Positions 20,832 through 30,332 of a DNA stretch of 64,000 bases are shown here, piece by piece. The notes under the pieces were generated by a model. It was given only the letters and a program-made list of their open reading frames with translations. It had not been told where the DNA came from and did not search any database. Source of the stretch: Streptomyces sp. SJL17-4. Lineage in GTDB: Bacteria; Actinomycetota; Actinomycetes; Streptomycetales; Streptomycetaceae. How positions within the stretch are numbered: the stretch's first letter is position 1; the number at the start of each line of letters is the position of its first letter. Position numbers and translations under genes: made by a program. Where the stretch lies: positions 1,736,001 through 1,800,000 of the forward strand of contig NZ_CP104578.1 of NCBI RefSeq assembly GCF_036826855.1, read 5' to 3'.

Positions 20832-21959
20832 CTATCCGGCGTGGACGATGTCGTACCGGGCGCCCTGCGGATTCATGAGCCGGAGGGTCCGCTCGGCCTC
20901 GGCGGTGAGCGCCGCCCGCTGGGAGCGCGTCACGTGCGCGAAGGGCTCGACGGTGAGGGTGGTGCGGTCCTTGCCCTCGTCGAGGTGCCAGATCCCGGCG
21001 AGGAAGCCGTCGAGGAGGAAGACGCGGTGGGCCTGGTTGCCGGTCCAGGTGCGGCCCCGGAGTTCGGCGGGCACGACGCGGGTGCGGTCGGCGTGGGAGA
21101 GGAGCAGGTTGTCGAACTCGGGGAGGAAGCGGGGCGGGGCCGGGGTGTCCTCGTCGGGGCGGGGCGCGTCGGGCAGGTCGAAGAGCTCGGTGCCGCGTTC
21201 GTCCTGGAAGACGAGGAGCCGGGGCCGCAGCCGCTCGAAGGCGGGGCCGAGCTTGGTGAGGCCGCACCAGGTCTGCATGTCCTTGACGGAGGCGGGTCCG
21301 AAGGCGCCGAGGTAGCGGAGCACGGTCTCGTCGAGATCGGCGGCCCCGTCCGTGGTGCGCCCGGCGGACGCGTCGAACCACTGGTCGGTCGTGGTGAGCG
21401 CGACCCTGCCGCCGCGCCCCCAGAGGCCGCGCGGGGTGACCTGGACCAGGGGAAGGAGGCAGCGGGCCGCGACCGAGAGCGACTGCGGGTCGGCGCCGGG
21501 CCAGTGGGGAAGCAGCTCCTCGCGCAACTCCTTGGGGGTGCGGGGCCGCTCCTCGACGAGCGCGCGGGCGAGGTCGGCGAGCCGGTCGAGGTCGACGCCG
21601 TCGAGGCCCCCGCGGGAGACGAAGAGGGCGAGTTCACGGTCGATGGCCCCGGGCTGCGCGAGCCCGCGCAGGGCGACCGCGTCGCGGGCGGTGTGGGTGT
21701 GCACGGTGGAGCGCATGGTCACGATACGGGCGACCTCACGGGACTCCATGAGCGCGGACAGCTGCTCGGGCCGGAATCCGTCGAGGCGGGCGGCGAGCGC
21801 GTAGTACGGGGGCTTGGTGTTCTGCGCCTGCAGGCCGAGAAGGTGCTCGACGGCCTCGGTGACGCCCAGGGAGGCGGGGCGGAGAAGGAGCTGGCGGTCG
21901 AGGGTGGCACGGTTCAGGGCGCGGGCACCGAGCACGGGGTGGGTCGTCTTGAGGGCCAT
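20832..21959 (-). CDS. Winged-helix DNA-binding protein (HTH_42, YcaQ/AlkX-like)
   Basis: 375 residues. The start LNRATLDRQLLLRPASLGVTEAVEHLLGLQAQ, then MESREVARIVTMRSTVHTHTA and the later EFDNLLLSHADRTRVVP are typical of the winged-helix family PF06224, which includes DNA-repair glycosylases such as YcaQ/AlkX. The QAQ-type motif is partly preserved (GLQAQNTKPPYYAL). The specific role is unknown. It faces corA divergently. Confidence 0.82.
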   Translation of the reverse strand: MALKTTHPVLGARALNRATLDRQLLLRPASLGVTEAVEHLLGLQAQNTKPPYYALAARLDGFRPEQLSALMESREVARIVTMRSTVHTHTARDAVALRGLAQPGAIDRELALFVSRGGLDGVDLDRLADLARALVEERPRTPKELREELLPHWPGADPQSLSVAARCLLPLVQVTPRGLWGRGGRVALTTTDQWFDASAGRTTDGAADLDETVLRYLGAFGPASVKDMQTWCGLTKLGPAFERLRPRLLVFQDERGTELFDLPDAPRPDEDTPAPPRFLPEFDNLLLSHADRTRVVPAELRGRTWTGNQAHRVFLLDGFLAGIWHLDEGKDRTTLTVEPFAHVTRSQRAALTAEAERTLRLMNPQGARYDIVHAG

Positions 21960-22117
21960 GAAGGGCACGCTACCCAGAGTTGCGGACAGAAATGGTCCGC
22001 AAGTCGACGAACGCGGGAAAGACGCCGCGCCCCAGCCCACCAAACCCACCCAATCCATCACCATTCGCCCGAACCCAACCCCATATATCCTTCCCGAAGA
22101 CTCTGGAGGTGCACGAG

Positions 22118-23233
22118 ATGTCCGATCGTCGACCGCGCGCGGCATGGCGCCGCCCCCACGCGGAGTCGCCCACGACCACCTCCCCGGAGGCACCCGAGGC
22201 GCCGGAGGAGCGGCGGAGCGTGGTGCAGGCGAGCCTGTACCGGGACGGCCGTCGGGTCTCGTCCCCGGCGACGCTCGCGGAGACCTTCCGGCAACTGCGC
22301 GAGCACCCGGACGGCATGGCGTGGATCGGCCTCCAGCGTCCGACCGAGGAGGAACTCCACTCCCTGGCGGCCGAGTTCGACCTGCACGAACTGGCCGTCG
22401 AGGACGCGATGGAGGCGCATCAGCGCCCCAAGCTGGAGAGGTACGGCGAGACCCTCTTCGTGGTCCTGCGGGCGGCCCGCTACCTGGACGCTCAGGAGGA
22501 GGTCGACTTCGGCGAGCTCCACATCTTCGTGGGCCCGGACTTCGTGATCACGGTCCGCCACAGCGCCGCACCGGACCTCTCCACGGTCCGCCACCGTATG
22601 GAGAAGGACCCGGAGCTGCTCGCCCTGGGACCGGAGGCGGTCCTGTACGCGATCCTGGACGCGGTGGTCGACGGCTACGCGCCGGTGGTGGCGGGCGTCC
22701 AGAACGACATCGACGAGATCGAGACGGAGGTCTTCGGCGGCGACCCGGCGGTCTCCCGTCGCATCTACGAACTCTCCCGGGAAATGGTCGAGTTCCAGCG
22801 CGCCACCCGCCCCCTGGTCGGCATGCTGCACGGCCTGATGGCCGGCTTCGCCAAGTACGGCACGGACGAGGAACTCCAGCGCTACCTCCGTGACGTGGCG
22901 GACCACGTCACCCACACCAGCGAACGGGTCGACGGCTTCCGCCAGGCCCTCGCGGACATCCTCACGGTCAACGCGACCCTGGTCACCCAGCAACAGAACG
23001 CGGAAATGCGGGCGTTGGCGGAGGCGGGCTTCGAGCAGAACGAGGAGATCAAGAAGATCTCCTCGTGGGCCGCCATCCTGTTCGCACCGACGTTGGTGGG
23101 AACGATCTACGGCATGAACTTCGACAACATGCCGGAGCTGCACTGGGTGGGCGGGTATCCGTTCGCGGTGGTGCTGATGGCGGTGGTGTGCACGAGTCTG
23201 TACGTGGTCTTCAAGCGGCGAGACTGGCTGTAG
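22118..23233 (+). CDS. corA: CorA family Mg2+/Co2+ transporter
   Basis: 371-residue divalent-cation channel. A long acidic/alpha-helical cytoplasmic funnel is followed by two C-terminal membrane helices, with the signature YGMNFDNMPEL (GMN) between them and a basic tail FKRRDWL. ATG 22118 has GGAGGTG 9 nt upstream. Divergent from the winged-helix gene. Confidence 0.94.
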   Translation: MSDRRPRAAWRRPHAESPTTTSPEAPEAPEERRSVVQASLYRDGRRVSSPATLAETFRQLREHPDGMAWIGLQRPTEEELHSLAAEFDLHELAVEDAMEAHQRPKLERYGETLFVVLRAARYLDAQEEVDFGELHIFVGPDFVITVRHSAAPDLSTVRHRMEKDPELLALGPEAVLYAILDAVVDGYAPVVAGVQNDIDEIETEVFGGDPAVSRRIYELSREMVEFQRATRPLVGMLHGLMAGFAKYGTDEELQRYLRDVADHVTHTSERVDGFRQALADILTVNATLVTQQQNAEMRALAEAGFEQNEEIKKISSWAAILFAPTLVGTIYGMNFDNMPELHWVGGYPFAVVLMAVVCTSLYVVFKRRDWL

Positions 23234-23257
23234 GAGGCACCTGAGCCACACACGCGG

Positions 23258-23500
23258 TGCGCATGGCCCCTGGGCAGCACCTACGTCGCCCACATCACGC
23301 CCGGGATGATTCTGCTGGGCCTCGGCATCGGCGCGGTGATGACCACCGCGTTCCAGGGGGCGACCGCAGGCGTGCACCACGAGGACACGGGGGTCGCCTC
23401 GGCGCTGATCAACACCAGCCAGCAGGTGGGAGGCTCGATCAGCGCGGCACTGCCGACCACCATCGCCTCATCGGCCACGGCCGACTACCGTCTCCATGAC
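23258..23500 (+). pseudogene. Remnant of a DHA2-type MFS exporter (C-terminal part)
   Basis: Translated in the corA frame, the DNA after the corA stop reads WPLGSTYVAHITPGMILLGL..., then MTTAFQGATAGV and GVASALINTSQQVGGS. That is the conserved last-third region of DHA2 drug exporters. No upstream transporter part exists (corA ends at 23233) and similarity fades after about 23490. It precedes the TetR gene, so the original may have been an efflux gene that TetR controlled. Confidence 0.75.
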
Positions 23501-23563
23501 CGGGCCCCTCCCACCACGCTCACACGCCAGCTCGACTGTGGGCGACGCCGAAGACCGCCGCCC

Positions 23564-23580
23564 TATAAACCGATCGGTTT
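23564..23580 (+). promoter_or_regulatory. TetR operator overlapping the tetR-type promoter
   Basis: Perfect 14-bp palindrome AAACCGATCGGTTT (23567-23580) overlaps TATAAA (23564-23569), a plausible -10 box. The identical sequence occurs twice upstream of the SDR gene. Confidence 0.8.
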
Positions 23581-23612
23581 CCTTCTGGTCGGAATCGAGT
23601 TAACCTCCCCAT

Positions 23613-24182
23613 ATGAGCACCGAAGTGAAGCCAAGTCCCCGAGATCGGCTGCTGGAGGCGGCGGCCACGCTCACCTACCGAGACGGCGTCGGCGTCGGCA
23701 TCGAGGCGCTGTGCAAGGCGGCGGGAGTGTCGAAGCGCTCCATGTATCAGCTGTTCGAGAGCAAGGACGAACTGCTGGCGGCGAGCCTGGAGGAGCGCGC
23801 TTCCGCCTTCGTGGCGACCCTCCTGCCCGCGGCGGACGACGACCGTTCGCCGCGCGAGCGGATCCTGCACGTCTTCGAGCAGGTGGAATCGCAGGCGGGC
23901 GCGCCCGAGTTCCGGGGCTGCCGGTACCTGGCCGTGCAGATCGAGCTCAAGGACCAGGGTCATCCGGCGAGCCAAGTGGCCCACCGGGTCAAGGGAGGGC
24001 TGACATCCTTCTTCCGCGCCGAGGCCGAGCAGGGCGGAGCCGGTGACCCCGACCTGCTGGCCCGGCAGCTCAGCCTCGTCTTCGACGGCGCCAGTGCCCG
24101 CGCGGGGATCGGAGCCGACAACCTCACGGGGCTCATCGCCCCCACGGTGGCCACCCTCCTCGACGCGGCAGACGTGCGCTGA
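23613..24182 (+). CDS. TetR/AcrR family regulator
   Basis: 189 residues. HTH: RDRLLEAAATLTYRDGVGVGIEALCKAAGVSKRSMYQLFESKDELL, followed by an all-alpha ligand domain. It is presumably autoregulated through the palindrome upstream and controls the SDR gene downstream through two more copies. The flanking MFS remnant suggests part of its regulon is lost. Confidence 0.92.
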   Translation: MSTEVKPSPRDRLLEAAATLTYRDGVGVGIEALCKAAGVSKRSMYQLFESKDELLAASLEERASAFVATLLPAADDDRSPRERILHVFEQVESQAGAPEFRGCRYLAVQIELKDQGHPASQVAHRVKGGLTSFFRAEAEQGGAGDPDLLARQLSLVFDGASARAGIGADNLTGLIAPTVATLLDAADVR

Positions 24183-24281
24183 CGCGCCGCCTCCCCGAGC
24201 AGGCGCCGTGAGCGATGTGCACTCGGGGGCGAAGGCCGTCGGTCATCGGCATGCGGCGCCCGACCCCGACCTTGCATTGTG

Positions 24282-24328
24282 AAACCGATCGGTTTACCGT
24301 TGAGGAAACCGATCGGTTTTTTCTATGT
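24282..24328 (+). promoter_or_regulatory. SDR promoter with two identical TetR operators
   Basis: AAACCGATCGGTTT at 24282-24295 and again at 24306-24319, 24 bp apart. The second copy fills the 17-nt spacer between TTGAGG (24300-24305) and CTATGT (24323-24328), a position that would block RNA polymerase. Confidence 0.8.
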
Positions 24329-24343
24329 GTCCGGGAGTACATG

Positions 24344-25159
24344 ATGAGCACACATCGGCCGGTGGCCCTCGTGACGGGTGCGTCATCCGGCATCGGGAAG
24401 GCAGCCGCGCTCGCGCTGGTCGAAGCGGGGTTCGAGGTGGTCGGCACGAGCCGCGACACCTCCCGCGTCACCCCGCTCGACGGCGTCACCTTCCTCGACC
24501 TCGACGTGGCGGGCGACGCGTCGGCCGCAGCCGTGGTCCAGCAGGTGGTCGACCGGTTCGGCCGGATCGATGTCCTGGTCAACAACGCCGGTACGGGCTT
24601 GATGGGCGCGGCCGAGGAGAACTCCGTCGCACAGGCCCAGGCGGTCTTCGACGTCAACGTCTTCGGTGTGATGCGCATGGTGAAGGCGGTCCTGCCGCAC
24701 ATGCGCGCCCGGCGGCGTGGACGCATCATCAACGTGTCCTCCGTGGTCGGCTTCCTCCCCTCGCCGTACATGGCCGTCTACGCCGCGTCCAAGCACGCCA
24801 TCGAGGGGTACACCGAGTCCCTGGACCACGAGGTCCGCGAACAGGGTGTCCGGGCGCTTCTCGTCCAACCCGCCTACACCAGCACCGGATTCGAGTCCAA
24901 CAGCCCCCGGCCCGACACGCCCCTGCCGGTCTACGACAAGCGGCGGCACGCCTTCGACCGCTTGATGGTGGACGCGATCAAGGACGGCGACGACCCCGCT
25001 GTCGTGGCCAAGGCGATCGTCGCGGCGGCGACCGACCCGAAGCCGAAGCTGCGCTACACCGCCGGCCCCGTGGCCGGTCGCGCGCGCATGCTGCGCCGCA
25101 TGGCTCCCGCCGGGGTCTTCGACAAGCAGATCCGCAAGCTCAACCGTCTGACCGGCTGA
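24344..25159 (+). CDS. Short-chain dehydrogenase/reductase
   Basis: 271-residue classical SDR. NAD(P) site TGASSGIG, VNNAG motif, catalytic Ser in INVSSVVG, and Tyr-Lys in YAASKHA. The substrate is unknown. ATG 24344 gives better spacing to GGGAG than the ATG at 24341. The gene is probably induced when the adjacent TetR protein is released from its two operators. Confidence 0.92.
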   Translation: MSTHRPVALVTGASSGIGKAAALALVEAGFEVVGTSRDTSRVTPLDGVTFLDLDVAGDASAAAVVQQVVDRFGRIDVLVNNAGTGLMGAAEENSVAQAQAVFDVNVFGVMRMVKAVLPHMRARRRGRIINVSSVVGFLPSPYMAVYAASKHAIEGYTESLDHEVREQGVRALLVQPAYTSTGFESNSPRPDTPLPVYDKRRHAFDRLMVDAIKDGDDPAVVAKAIVAAATDPKPKLRYTAGPVAGRARMLRRMAPAGVFDKQIRKLNRLTG

Positions 25160-25423
25160 CGCCTGCCCCCCGAAGGCCGTTCAGGACACCCGGGGCCGGC
25201 TCGCCTCCGAGGCCGAATGAGAACCTGTCGGAAGGCCACGCCGTCGAACACGGCCCCACTCCCGACCTGTTCTCCGCCCTGCCCACCCGGCCACCGCGGC
25301 CCTACCGGGAGCAGCGGCGCCTGCCGAGTGAACGCGGCCGCGGCGCCGAATCGTCCCGTGCGACCCCGGAAAGCCGCCGACGGCTTCACGTGGGCGGACG
25401 CCGTGCCCGGGGCAGTGACGATC

Positions 25424-25546
25424 CGCGGGCGCGCCGAAGCCCAGGAAGTGCACCGGTGACGCGGTGGGGCCGTAGGCGCCGGAACGCTCGATCCCGATCA
25501 GGTCGCCGGGCCGGACACGGGGCAGTGAGATCTTCTTGGCCGGCAC
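25424..25546 (-). pseudogene. C-terminal remnant of a fold-III PLP decarboxylase
   Basis: About 40 codons read AKKISLPRVRPGDLIGIERS then GAYGPTASPVHFLGFGAPA, the strongly conserved end of ornithine/diaminopimelate-type decarboxylases (GAYG with the active-site region). No start, lysine site or other part of the enzyme is present nearby. The rest of 25160-25597 shows no recognisable gene. Confidence 0.7.
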
Positions 25547-25597
25547 CTCACCGCGTCGCGTCGGGCGACCTTCACCGGTCTTCCGGCCCGGGACGTC

Positions 25598-25635
25598 GAG
25601 CAGCCCCCGAAGGGCGGTGCCTTCGGGGGCTGCTC
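25598..25635 (-). terminator. Subtilase gene terminator
   Basis: GAGCAGCCCCCGAAGG (25598-25613) pairs perfectly over 16 bp with 25620-25635, 6-nt loop. It lies 15 nt beyond the stop of the minus-strand protease gene. Confidence 0.8.
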
Positions 25636-25649
25636 CCGTCGACCGACGT

Positions 25650-28445
25650 CTACCGTGCCGAGTAGCCGAAGGCCACGCCGTTGGCCGGGAGTCCACCGGA
25701 GCCGGGCCTGTACGTGGTGGTGGGAGCGACCGTGCCGCCCTGTGTCACGTTGGACATCGGCAGCGCGTAGAGCGCGCCGGTGGCCAGGGGCCCGGAGGGC
25801 ATGCCCACGTACAGCTTGGTCGCCGTGAAGTGGATGCTCCTGCCCATGTACTGGTTGGCGCCGGGGGGCCCGGGGATGCCGTCGCCGTCACCGGCCTCGA
25901 TCCAGCGGTCGTTCGGACCGGCCGACCCGGCCAGCGAGAACGTGTGGACCGCGCCCGCGTTGGCCACGGTGCCGAGATCCTCACCGGGCGTTCCCACGGC
26001 GAGCCGCATGGACGCCACGGTGCTCACGGAACCGGGAGCGGTGTTGACGGCGGAGAGGTACTCGCCCATGCGGTCACCGACCTCGGAGGTGCCGGACACG
26101 TCGTCCTCCGCCGTGCCCTGCTTGAGCTCGCGCAGGTAGCTCCAGGTGCCGTCGGGCTTGATGCGGATCTGCACCACCCGGCCCGCGTTGGCGCGGCTCT
26201 CGGTGCCGACCGTCACGCTCTCACCGGGCGAACCGATCGCCAGGATCGACTCGGTGGCGGCCGCGGCGCCGCTGGCCCGGAACGGGGCGATGGCCACCGC
26301 GTACCCGAACTGGTCGCCCGCCTCGGAACCGCCGGAGATCGCCGCGTTGTCCTGGTCGAGTCCGGCGAGCGGCAGGGGGTGGCCGCTGGAGTCGAAGCGG
26401 TTGGCGTCGAAGATCGCGACGCCACCGGCCTTCGCCGTGCTGCCCAGCGCCTCGTTGGGGGTGCCGATGGCGATGTAGTTCTGGTCGGCGGCCACGGACC
26501 AGCCGAAGAGGTCGCCGGCCTCGGGGTCACCGGGGACACCGGCCGTCGACTGGCTCACCGCCACGCTGGTGGTGCCGTGCACGTAGAACGAGGAACCCGC
26601 CTGCGTGACGTCGCCGAGGGCTTCACCGGGCAGGCCGATGACCAGGTACGGCCGGCCGGCGTCGTTCACCGCGGCCGCGATCCTGTGGCCCATCCGGTCG
26701 CCCGCCTCGGACGCCGATCCCGCGATGGCACCCGTGCCGAGGCCCTGTTCGAGGTGCGTGGCCTTCAGAGTGCCGGTGCCGAGACCGCCGGCCGCACCGT
26801 ACAGGATGTCGACGAAGCCCGCGTTGGCGGCGGTGCCGACGGTCTCGCTCGGGGTTCCGGCGACCAGGTCGGTGAAGCCGTCCTTGTTCCAGTCGATGGT
26901 GGCCAGGGTCTCGCCGAAGTAGTCGTCCGCCTCGGAGCCGCCGGGCACCCAGTCCAGGTCCTGGCTGATCTCCGCGGTGCCCTTGCCGCTGCCGTACACG
27001 ACGCGGATCAGACCGGCCTTCGCGTCCGTGCCGACGGTGGCCTGGGGGTCGGAGATCGCGATGTCCTCCGCGCCGTCACCGTTGAAGTCGGTCATCCCGG
27101 CCGGCTTCGGGGTGGTGCCCCCGCCGCCGAGAGCGGTACCGAGGTCGAGCCGCGGAGTGGTGGCACCGGTGTAGATGATGCCCCGGCCGCTGCTCTTCAG
27201 CAGAGCCGTCAGGTCGGCGATGCTCTTGGTGGGGAAGGCCTGCTTGAGCACCGCGTACGCGCCGGCCACATGCGGCGCGGCCATGGAGGTGCCGTTCTTG
27301 GCGGCGTAGGTGCCGCCGGGCACGGCGGAGACGATGCCCGTGCCGGGGGCGAACAGGTCGAGCAGCGGGCCCCTGTTGCTGAACGCGGACAGCTCGTCGT
27401 CGTCGGTGGTCGAGCCGACCGTGACGGCGGAGGAGATGCAGCCGGGCATGCTCACCGCGTCGGTGTGGCCGTTGTTGCCGGCCGCGATCACGGTGGCCAC
27501 GCCGGCACTCAGCAGGCTGTCCACGACCGACTTGCGCAGATCGGTGTCGCAGGCGGTGGCGTAACGGCCGTTGCCGAGGCTGAGGTTGGCCGCGACGATC
27601 GGCGTACCGGCCTGCTTGAGCTTCAGCACGTGCTCAAGCCCCTTGAGCTGGGCGCTCTGGTAGCTGCCCACGCAGGGGGCGGCGCCCCCGCAGAACTCCT
27701 CGGTGGTGAACTGGCTGAAGACCTGGATGGCGACGATGTTGGCGCCGGGCGCCACACCGTTCTTGGGAGCGCCCGTGATGCCGGCGCCGTTGCCCGCGGC
27801 GATGCCGGCCACGTGGGTGCCGTGGTCGCAGGCGGTCATGGTCGAGCAGGGGCCGGCCGCGGTGTTGGCGGCACCGGTGCCCTCCTGCGTGTCGGCGCCG
27901 TTCGGGCACAGGCTGACGATGCCGCTCTCGGCATCGCTCGGCGAGAAGCAGGCCTCGGCCACGACCCGGTTCTTCAGGAACGGGTGGCCGGCCTCGACGC
28001 CGGTGTCCAGGACGGCGATCGTCTGGCCCGTACCGGTCTTGCCGGCCGCGACGGCGTCGTCACCGCCGATGAGCGGGATGCTCTGGTCCAGGGTCGCCGG
28101 CTCCACCGTGTCCTCGGTGACGCTGACCACGCCCGGCTTCGCGGCGAGTTGGTCGAGGCCGGCCCGGTCCACCTTGAGGGTGACCACCGGCACGGTCTCG
28201 AATTCCTGCTTCGTCTCGCCGGCGGTCGCCGCGTCGGCGACGTCCGCGAGGGTCTCCGTGATGACGTTGACGCGGACCTTGCCGCCGCCCGCGGTCTGGT
28301 CGTAGAGCGGCGGGTCGACCGGATCGGTCACGGCTTCGGCCGCTGTCGCGGTGCTCGGCGGCGTGACGGCGTGGGCCGGTATCGCGGCGCCGAGGGTCAC
28401 GGCCGTCACCGCGGTGACGACCGTCGCCCAGATCGTTCTCTTCAC
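25650..28445 (-). CDS. Secreted S8 subtilase with FG-GAP repeats
   Basis: About 931 residues, exported. Signal peptide KRTIWATVVTAVTAVTLGAAIPAHA; I9-like propeptide about 40-120; peptidase S8 domain with Asp147 (IAVLDTG), His208 (DHGTHVAG), oxyanion Asn (AAGNNG) and Ser387 (GTSMAAPHVAGAYA). From about residue 450 there are FG-GAP/integrin-alpha-like repeats with calcium loops such as DFNGDGAEDIAISDP and DWNKDGFTDLVAGTP, predicted to form a beta-propeller for substrate or surface binding. GTG 28445 was chosen because it gives an exact signal peptide with GAGG upstream; ATG 28475 is the alternative. Confidence 0.93.
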   Translation of the reverse strand: MKRTIWATVVTAVTAVTLGAAIPAHAVTPPSTATAAEAVTDPVDPPLYDQTAGGGKVRVNVITETLADVADAATAGETKQEFETVPVVTLKVDRAGLDQLAAKPGVVSVTEDTVEPATLDQSIPLIGGDDAVAAGKTGTGQTIAVLDTGVEAGHPFLKNRVVAEACFSPSDAESGIVSLCPNGADTQEGTGAANTAAGPCSTMTACDHGTHVAGIAAGNGAGITGAPKNGVAPGANIVAIQVFSQFTTEEFCGGAAPCVGSYQSAQLKGLEHVLKLKQAGTPIVAANLSLGNGRYATACDTDLRKSVVDSLLSAGVATVIAAGNNGHTDAVSMPGCISSAVTVGSTTDDDELSAFSNRGPLLDLFAPGTGIVSAVPGGTYAAKNGTSMAAPHVAGAYAVLKQAFPTKSIADLTALLKSSGRGIIYTGATTPRLDLGTALGGGGTTPKPAGMTDFNGDGAEDIAISDPQATVGTDAKAGLIRVVYGSGKGTAEISQDLDWVPGGSEADDYFGETLATIDWNKDGFTDLVAGTPSETVGTAANAGFVDILYGAAGGLGTGTLKATHLEQGLGTGAIAGSASEAGDRMGHRIAAAVNDAGRPYLVIGLPGEALGDVTQAGSSFYVHGTTSVAVSQSTAGVPGDPEAGDLFGWSVAADQNYIAIGTPNEALGSTAKAGGVAIFDANRFDSSGHPLPLAGLDQDNAAISGGSEAGDQFGYAVAIAPFRASGAAAATESILAIGSPGESVTVGTESRANAGRVVQIRIKPDGTWSYLRELKQGTAEDDVSGTSEVGDRMGEYLSAVNTAPGSVSTVASMRLAVGTPGEDLGTVANAGAVHTFSLAGSAGPNDRWIEAGDGDGIPGPPGANQYMGRSIHFTATKLYVGMPSGPLATGALYALPMSNVTQGGTVAPTTTYRPGSGGLPANGVAFGYSAR

Positions 28446-28550
28446 TATTGCCTCGGTGAGCAGGGGGCGCGTCATGACTGGGCCCGTGGGGAAGCAGACA
28501 TGACACAGCCCGGGGAGATGTGGGGAGCGAAGTGGTGAAAGGTCCTGACG

Positions 28551-28593
28551 GAACGGGCCGGGCGGCGAGAGGTGTCCGCCGCCCGGCCCGTTC
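28551..28593 (-). terminator. 17-bp terminator after the phospholipase gene
   Basis: GAACGGGCCGGGCGGCG (28551-28567) pairs perfectly with 28577-28593, 9-nt loop. An outer repeat TCCTGACGGA/TCCGTCAGGA (28543-28552 with 28611-28620) flanks it. It isolates the phospholipase gene from the subtilase gene on the same strand. Confidence 0.75.
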
Positions 28594-28670
28594 ACGCCCA
28601 AGGGGCGTGCTCCGTCAGGAGGTTGTGCTGTGTGTCGTCAGAAGATGCTCGGACCGGCTCGGACCCGTGA

Positions 28671-30332
28671 TCAGGTCTTGTTGGCACCGTTCTTCGGGTG
28701 GCCCTTCCAGGCCACGGCCTTGAGGTAGACGTACGCGTAGGAGTTGCACTTCCAGCGGACGAAGATGTTGTACGCCTTGCAGCTGTGTGTCTTCATCGTG
28801 GAGTAGAAGGCGTTGTCGACGTTCGACTTCTTGCTGCGGTCCAGGTAGTACCGGTAGCCCTTGTACGTGTTGCCGATCAGGCCGTAGCCGTAGTCGTGGG
28901 TGTCACACGCGGCCCGGAAGTTGAAGCCGCCCGGACGGCTGATGTTCGGGCCGGGGGTGCTGCAGCCGTCGTAGAGGATGCCCGCCACGCGGAAGCCGGT
29001 CGGCGTGTACCGGAAGTGCGGCCAGTGCCAGCCGTAGTGCGCGGCCCACGCGACGCAGCCGCGGTTGAGGTACCACATCCACTCGGTGGCGCGGTTGCAG
29101 TAGCGCGGGTAGGCCTGCGGGTCGGTGATCTCACCGGTGGTGAAGTCCCCGGCCGGAGGCGTGGTCGCGGTTCCGTCGCCGGCCGGGCCCTGCAGGGGCT
29201 CGGTGGCGGACGGCAGGTCGGTGCCGACGGGCGCGGCGTTCGGGGCGGCCGACTCGGCGGAGTCGGCCGGGAACGCCAGGTCCCACTCACCGTTGGTCGG
29301 CGAGGCGATGTCGGAGACGCGCCCCGTGGTGTCGTAGGCGTACGACGAGACCGGGTCGGTGCCCTCGACCGGGTTGGTCACGTTGCGCAGCAGGCCCGAG
29401 GCGTCGTAGGAGTAGCGCGCCAGCGTCTGGGTGGTGGCACCCGACGTGAGGGTGATCTCCTTCGCGCGGCCCGTGTACTCACCGACCGTCGTGCCGGTGG
29501 CCGTCGTGGCGGTCGAGTACTTGACCGTCAGCGACTGCGCCGGGGCGTCGGCGGTGGCGGGCTCGCCGACCGTGGCGACCCGGCCCTTGGTGTCGTACGA
29601 GACCGTGGCGGTGGCACCGTCGGCCAGGTTGCCCAGGCTGGTCACACGCCACTTGTCGGTGCCCGGAGCGACCTGCTTCCAGTTGTACGTGGCCGTGAGG
29701 TTGGCGACCCCGATGGCCGCGCCCGCGTCCTCGTCGCCGGTCACCTCGGTGTCCGGGGTGCCGGTGGCCGGAGCGAGGGTCTCGACCGCGGTGGTCACCA
29801 GCGTGCCGGTCGCCTCGTTGTACGTGGCGGTCTCGGTGAGCTTGTCGCCGGTGGCGGTCTCGTACTTCTTGACGCCGCCGCCGCTCGGGTAGTCGACGCT
29901 GCTCTTCAGGGCGTACGAGACGGAGACCTTCGCGTCGAGGTCGGTGACCACGACGGAGTCGGCCTTCTGCTCCAGCTTGCGGTTGAGCTGACCCCCCAGG
30001 AACCCGGCTTCCCAGCCGGGGCCGAAGACGCCCTGGTCAGGACGGGTCGTGGGCGCCGACTCCGGCCTGGCGACTCCGTCCGCGCCTTCGGTCACCGTGT
30101 GGGTACGGCCCATGAGGCCCTCGGCCACATCGGTCTCGTACAGCTCGAAGGACTTCTCCGCGGTGGAGTACAGGCCGGGACCGACCTGCTGGATCTCCCC
30201 GTCGGCCAGCGGCGGATCGACAGTGGCGGCCGCGGCCTGCGGCTGCTCGATGACTGCGGCTCCGGCGAGCTGCTGCGGAAGCATCAGCGCCATGGAGAGT
30301 GCGGCCATGACAGGCAGAGCTGTCTTGCGCAC
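28671..30332 (-). CDS. Secreted phospholipase A2 with YD-repeat-like N-terminal region
   Basis: 553 residues with a signal peptide (RKTALPVMAALSMALMLPQQLAGA). The last 140 residues form a bacterial secreted PLA2 domain: DGCSTPG (Ca2+ loop), FRAACDTHDYGYG with the catalytic His near 479 and its Asp, and VDNAFY with a second Asp near 506. The middle region (VSYDTKGRVATVGEP, ARYSYDASGLLRNVTNPV, SYAYDTTGRVSDI) has YD/RHS-like repeats, as in polymorphic toxins. Start is GTG 30332 behind GGGGGGA. The enzyme should hydrolyse sn-2 acyl chains outside the cell. Divergent lipoprotein gene at 30528. Confidence 0.88.
   Translation of the reverse strand: MRKTALPVMAALSMALMLPQQLAGAAVIEQPQAAAATVDPPLADGEIQQVGPGLYSTAEKSFELYETDVAEGLMGRTHTVTEGADGVARPESAPTTRPDQGVFGPGWEAGFLGGQLNRKLEQKADSVVVTDLDAKVSVSYALKSSVDYPSGGGVKKYETATGDKLTETATYNEATGTLVTTAVETLAPATGTPDTEVTGDEDAGAAIGVANLTATYNWKQVAPGTDKWRVTSLGNLADGATATVSYDTKGRVATVGEPATADAPAQSLTVKYSTATTATGTTVGEYTGRAKEITLTSGATTQTLARYSYDASGLLRNVTNPVEGTDPVSSYAYDTTGRVSDIASPTNGEWDLAFPADSAESAAPNAAPVGTDLPSATEPLQGPAGDGTATTPPAGDFTTGEITDPQAYPRYCNRATEWMWYLNRGCVAWAAHYGWHWPHFRYTPTGFRVAGILYDGCSTPGPNISRPGGFNFRAACDTHDYGYGLIGNTYKGYRYYLDRSKKSNVDNAFYSTMKTHSCKAYNIFVRWKCNSYAYVYLKAVAWKGHPKNGANKT

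Noticed and set aside
25536..28538. A 1000-codon open frame on the plus strand over the subtilase gene
   Set aside because: Antisense shadow of a gene with signal peptide and catalytic triad; its composition (Gly/Arg/Val) is typical of GC-driven frames.
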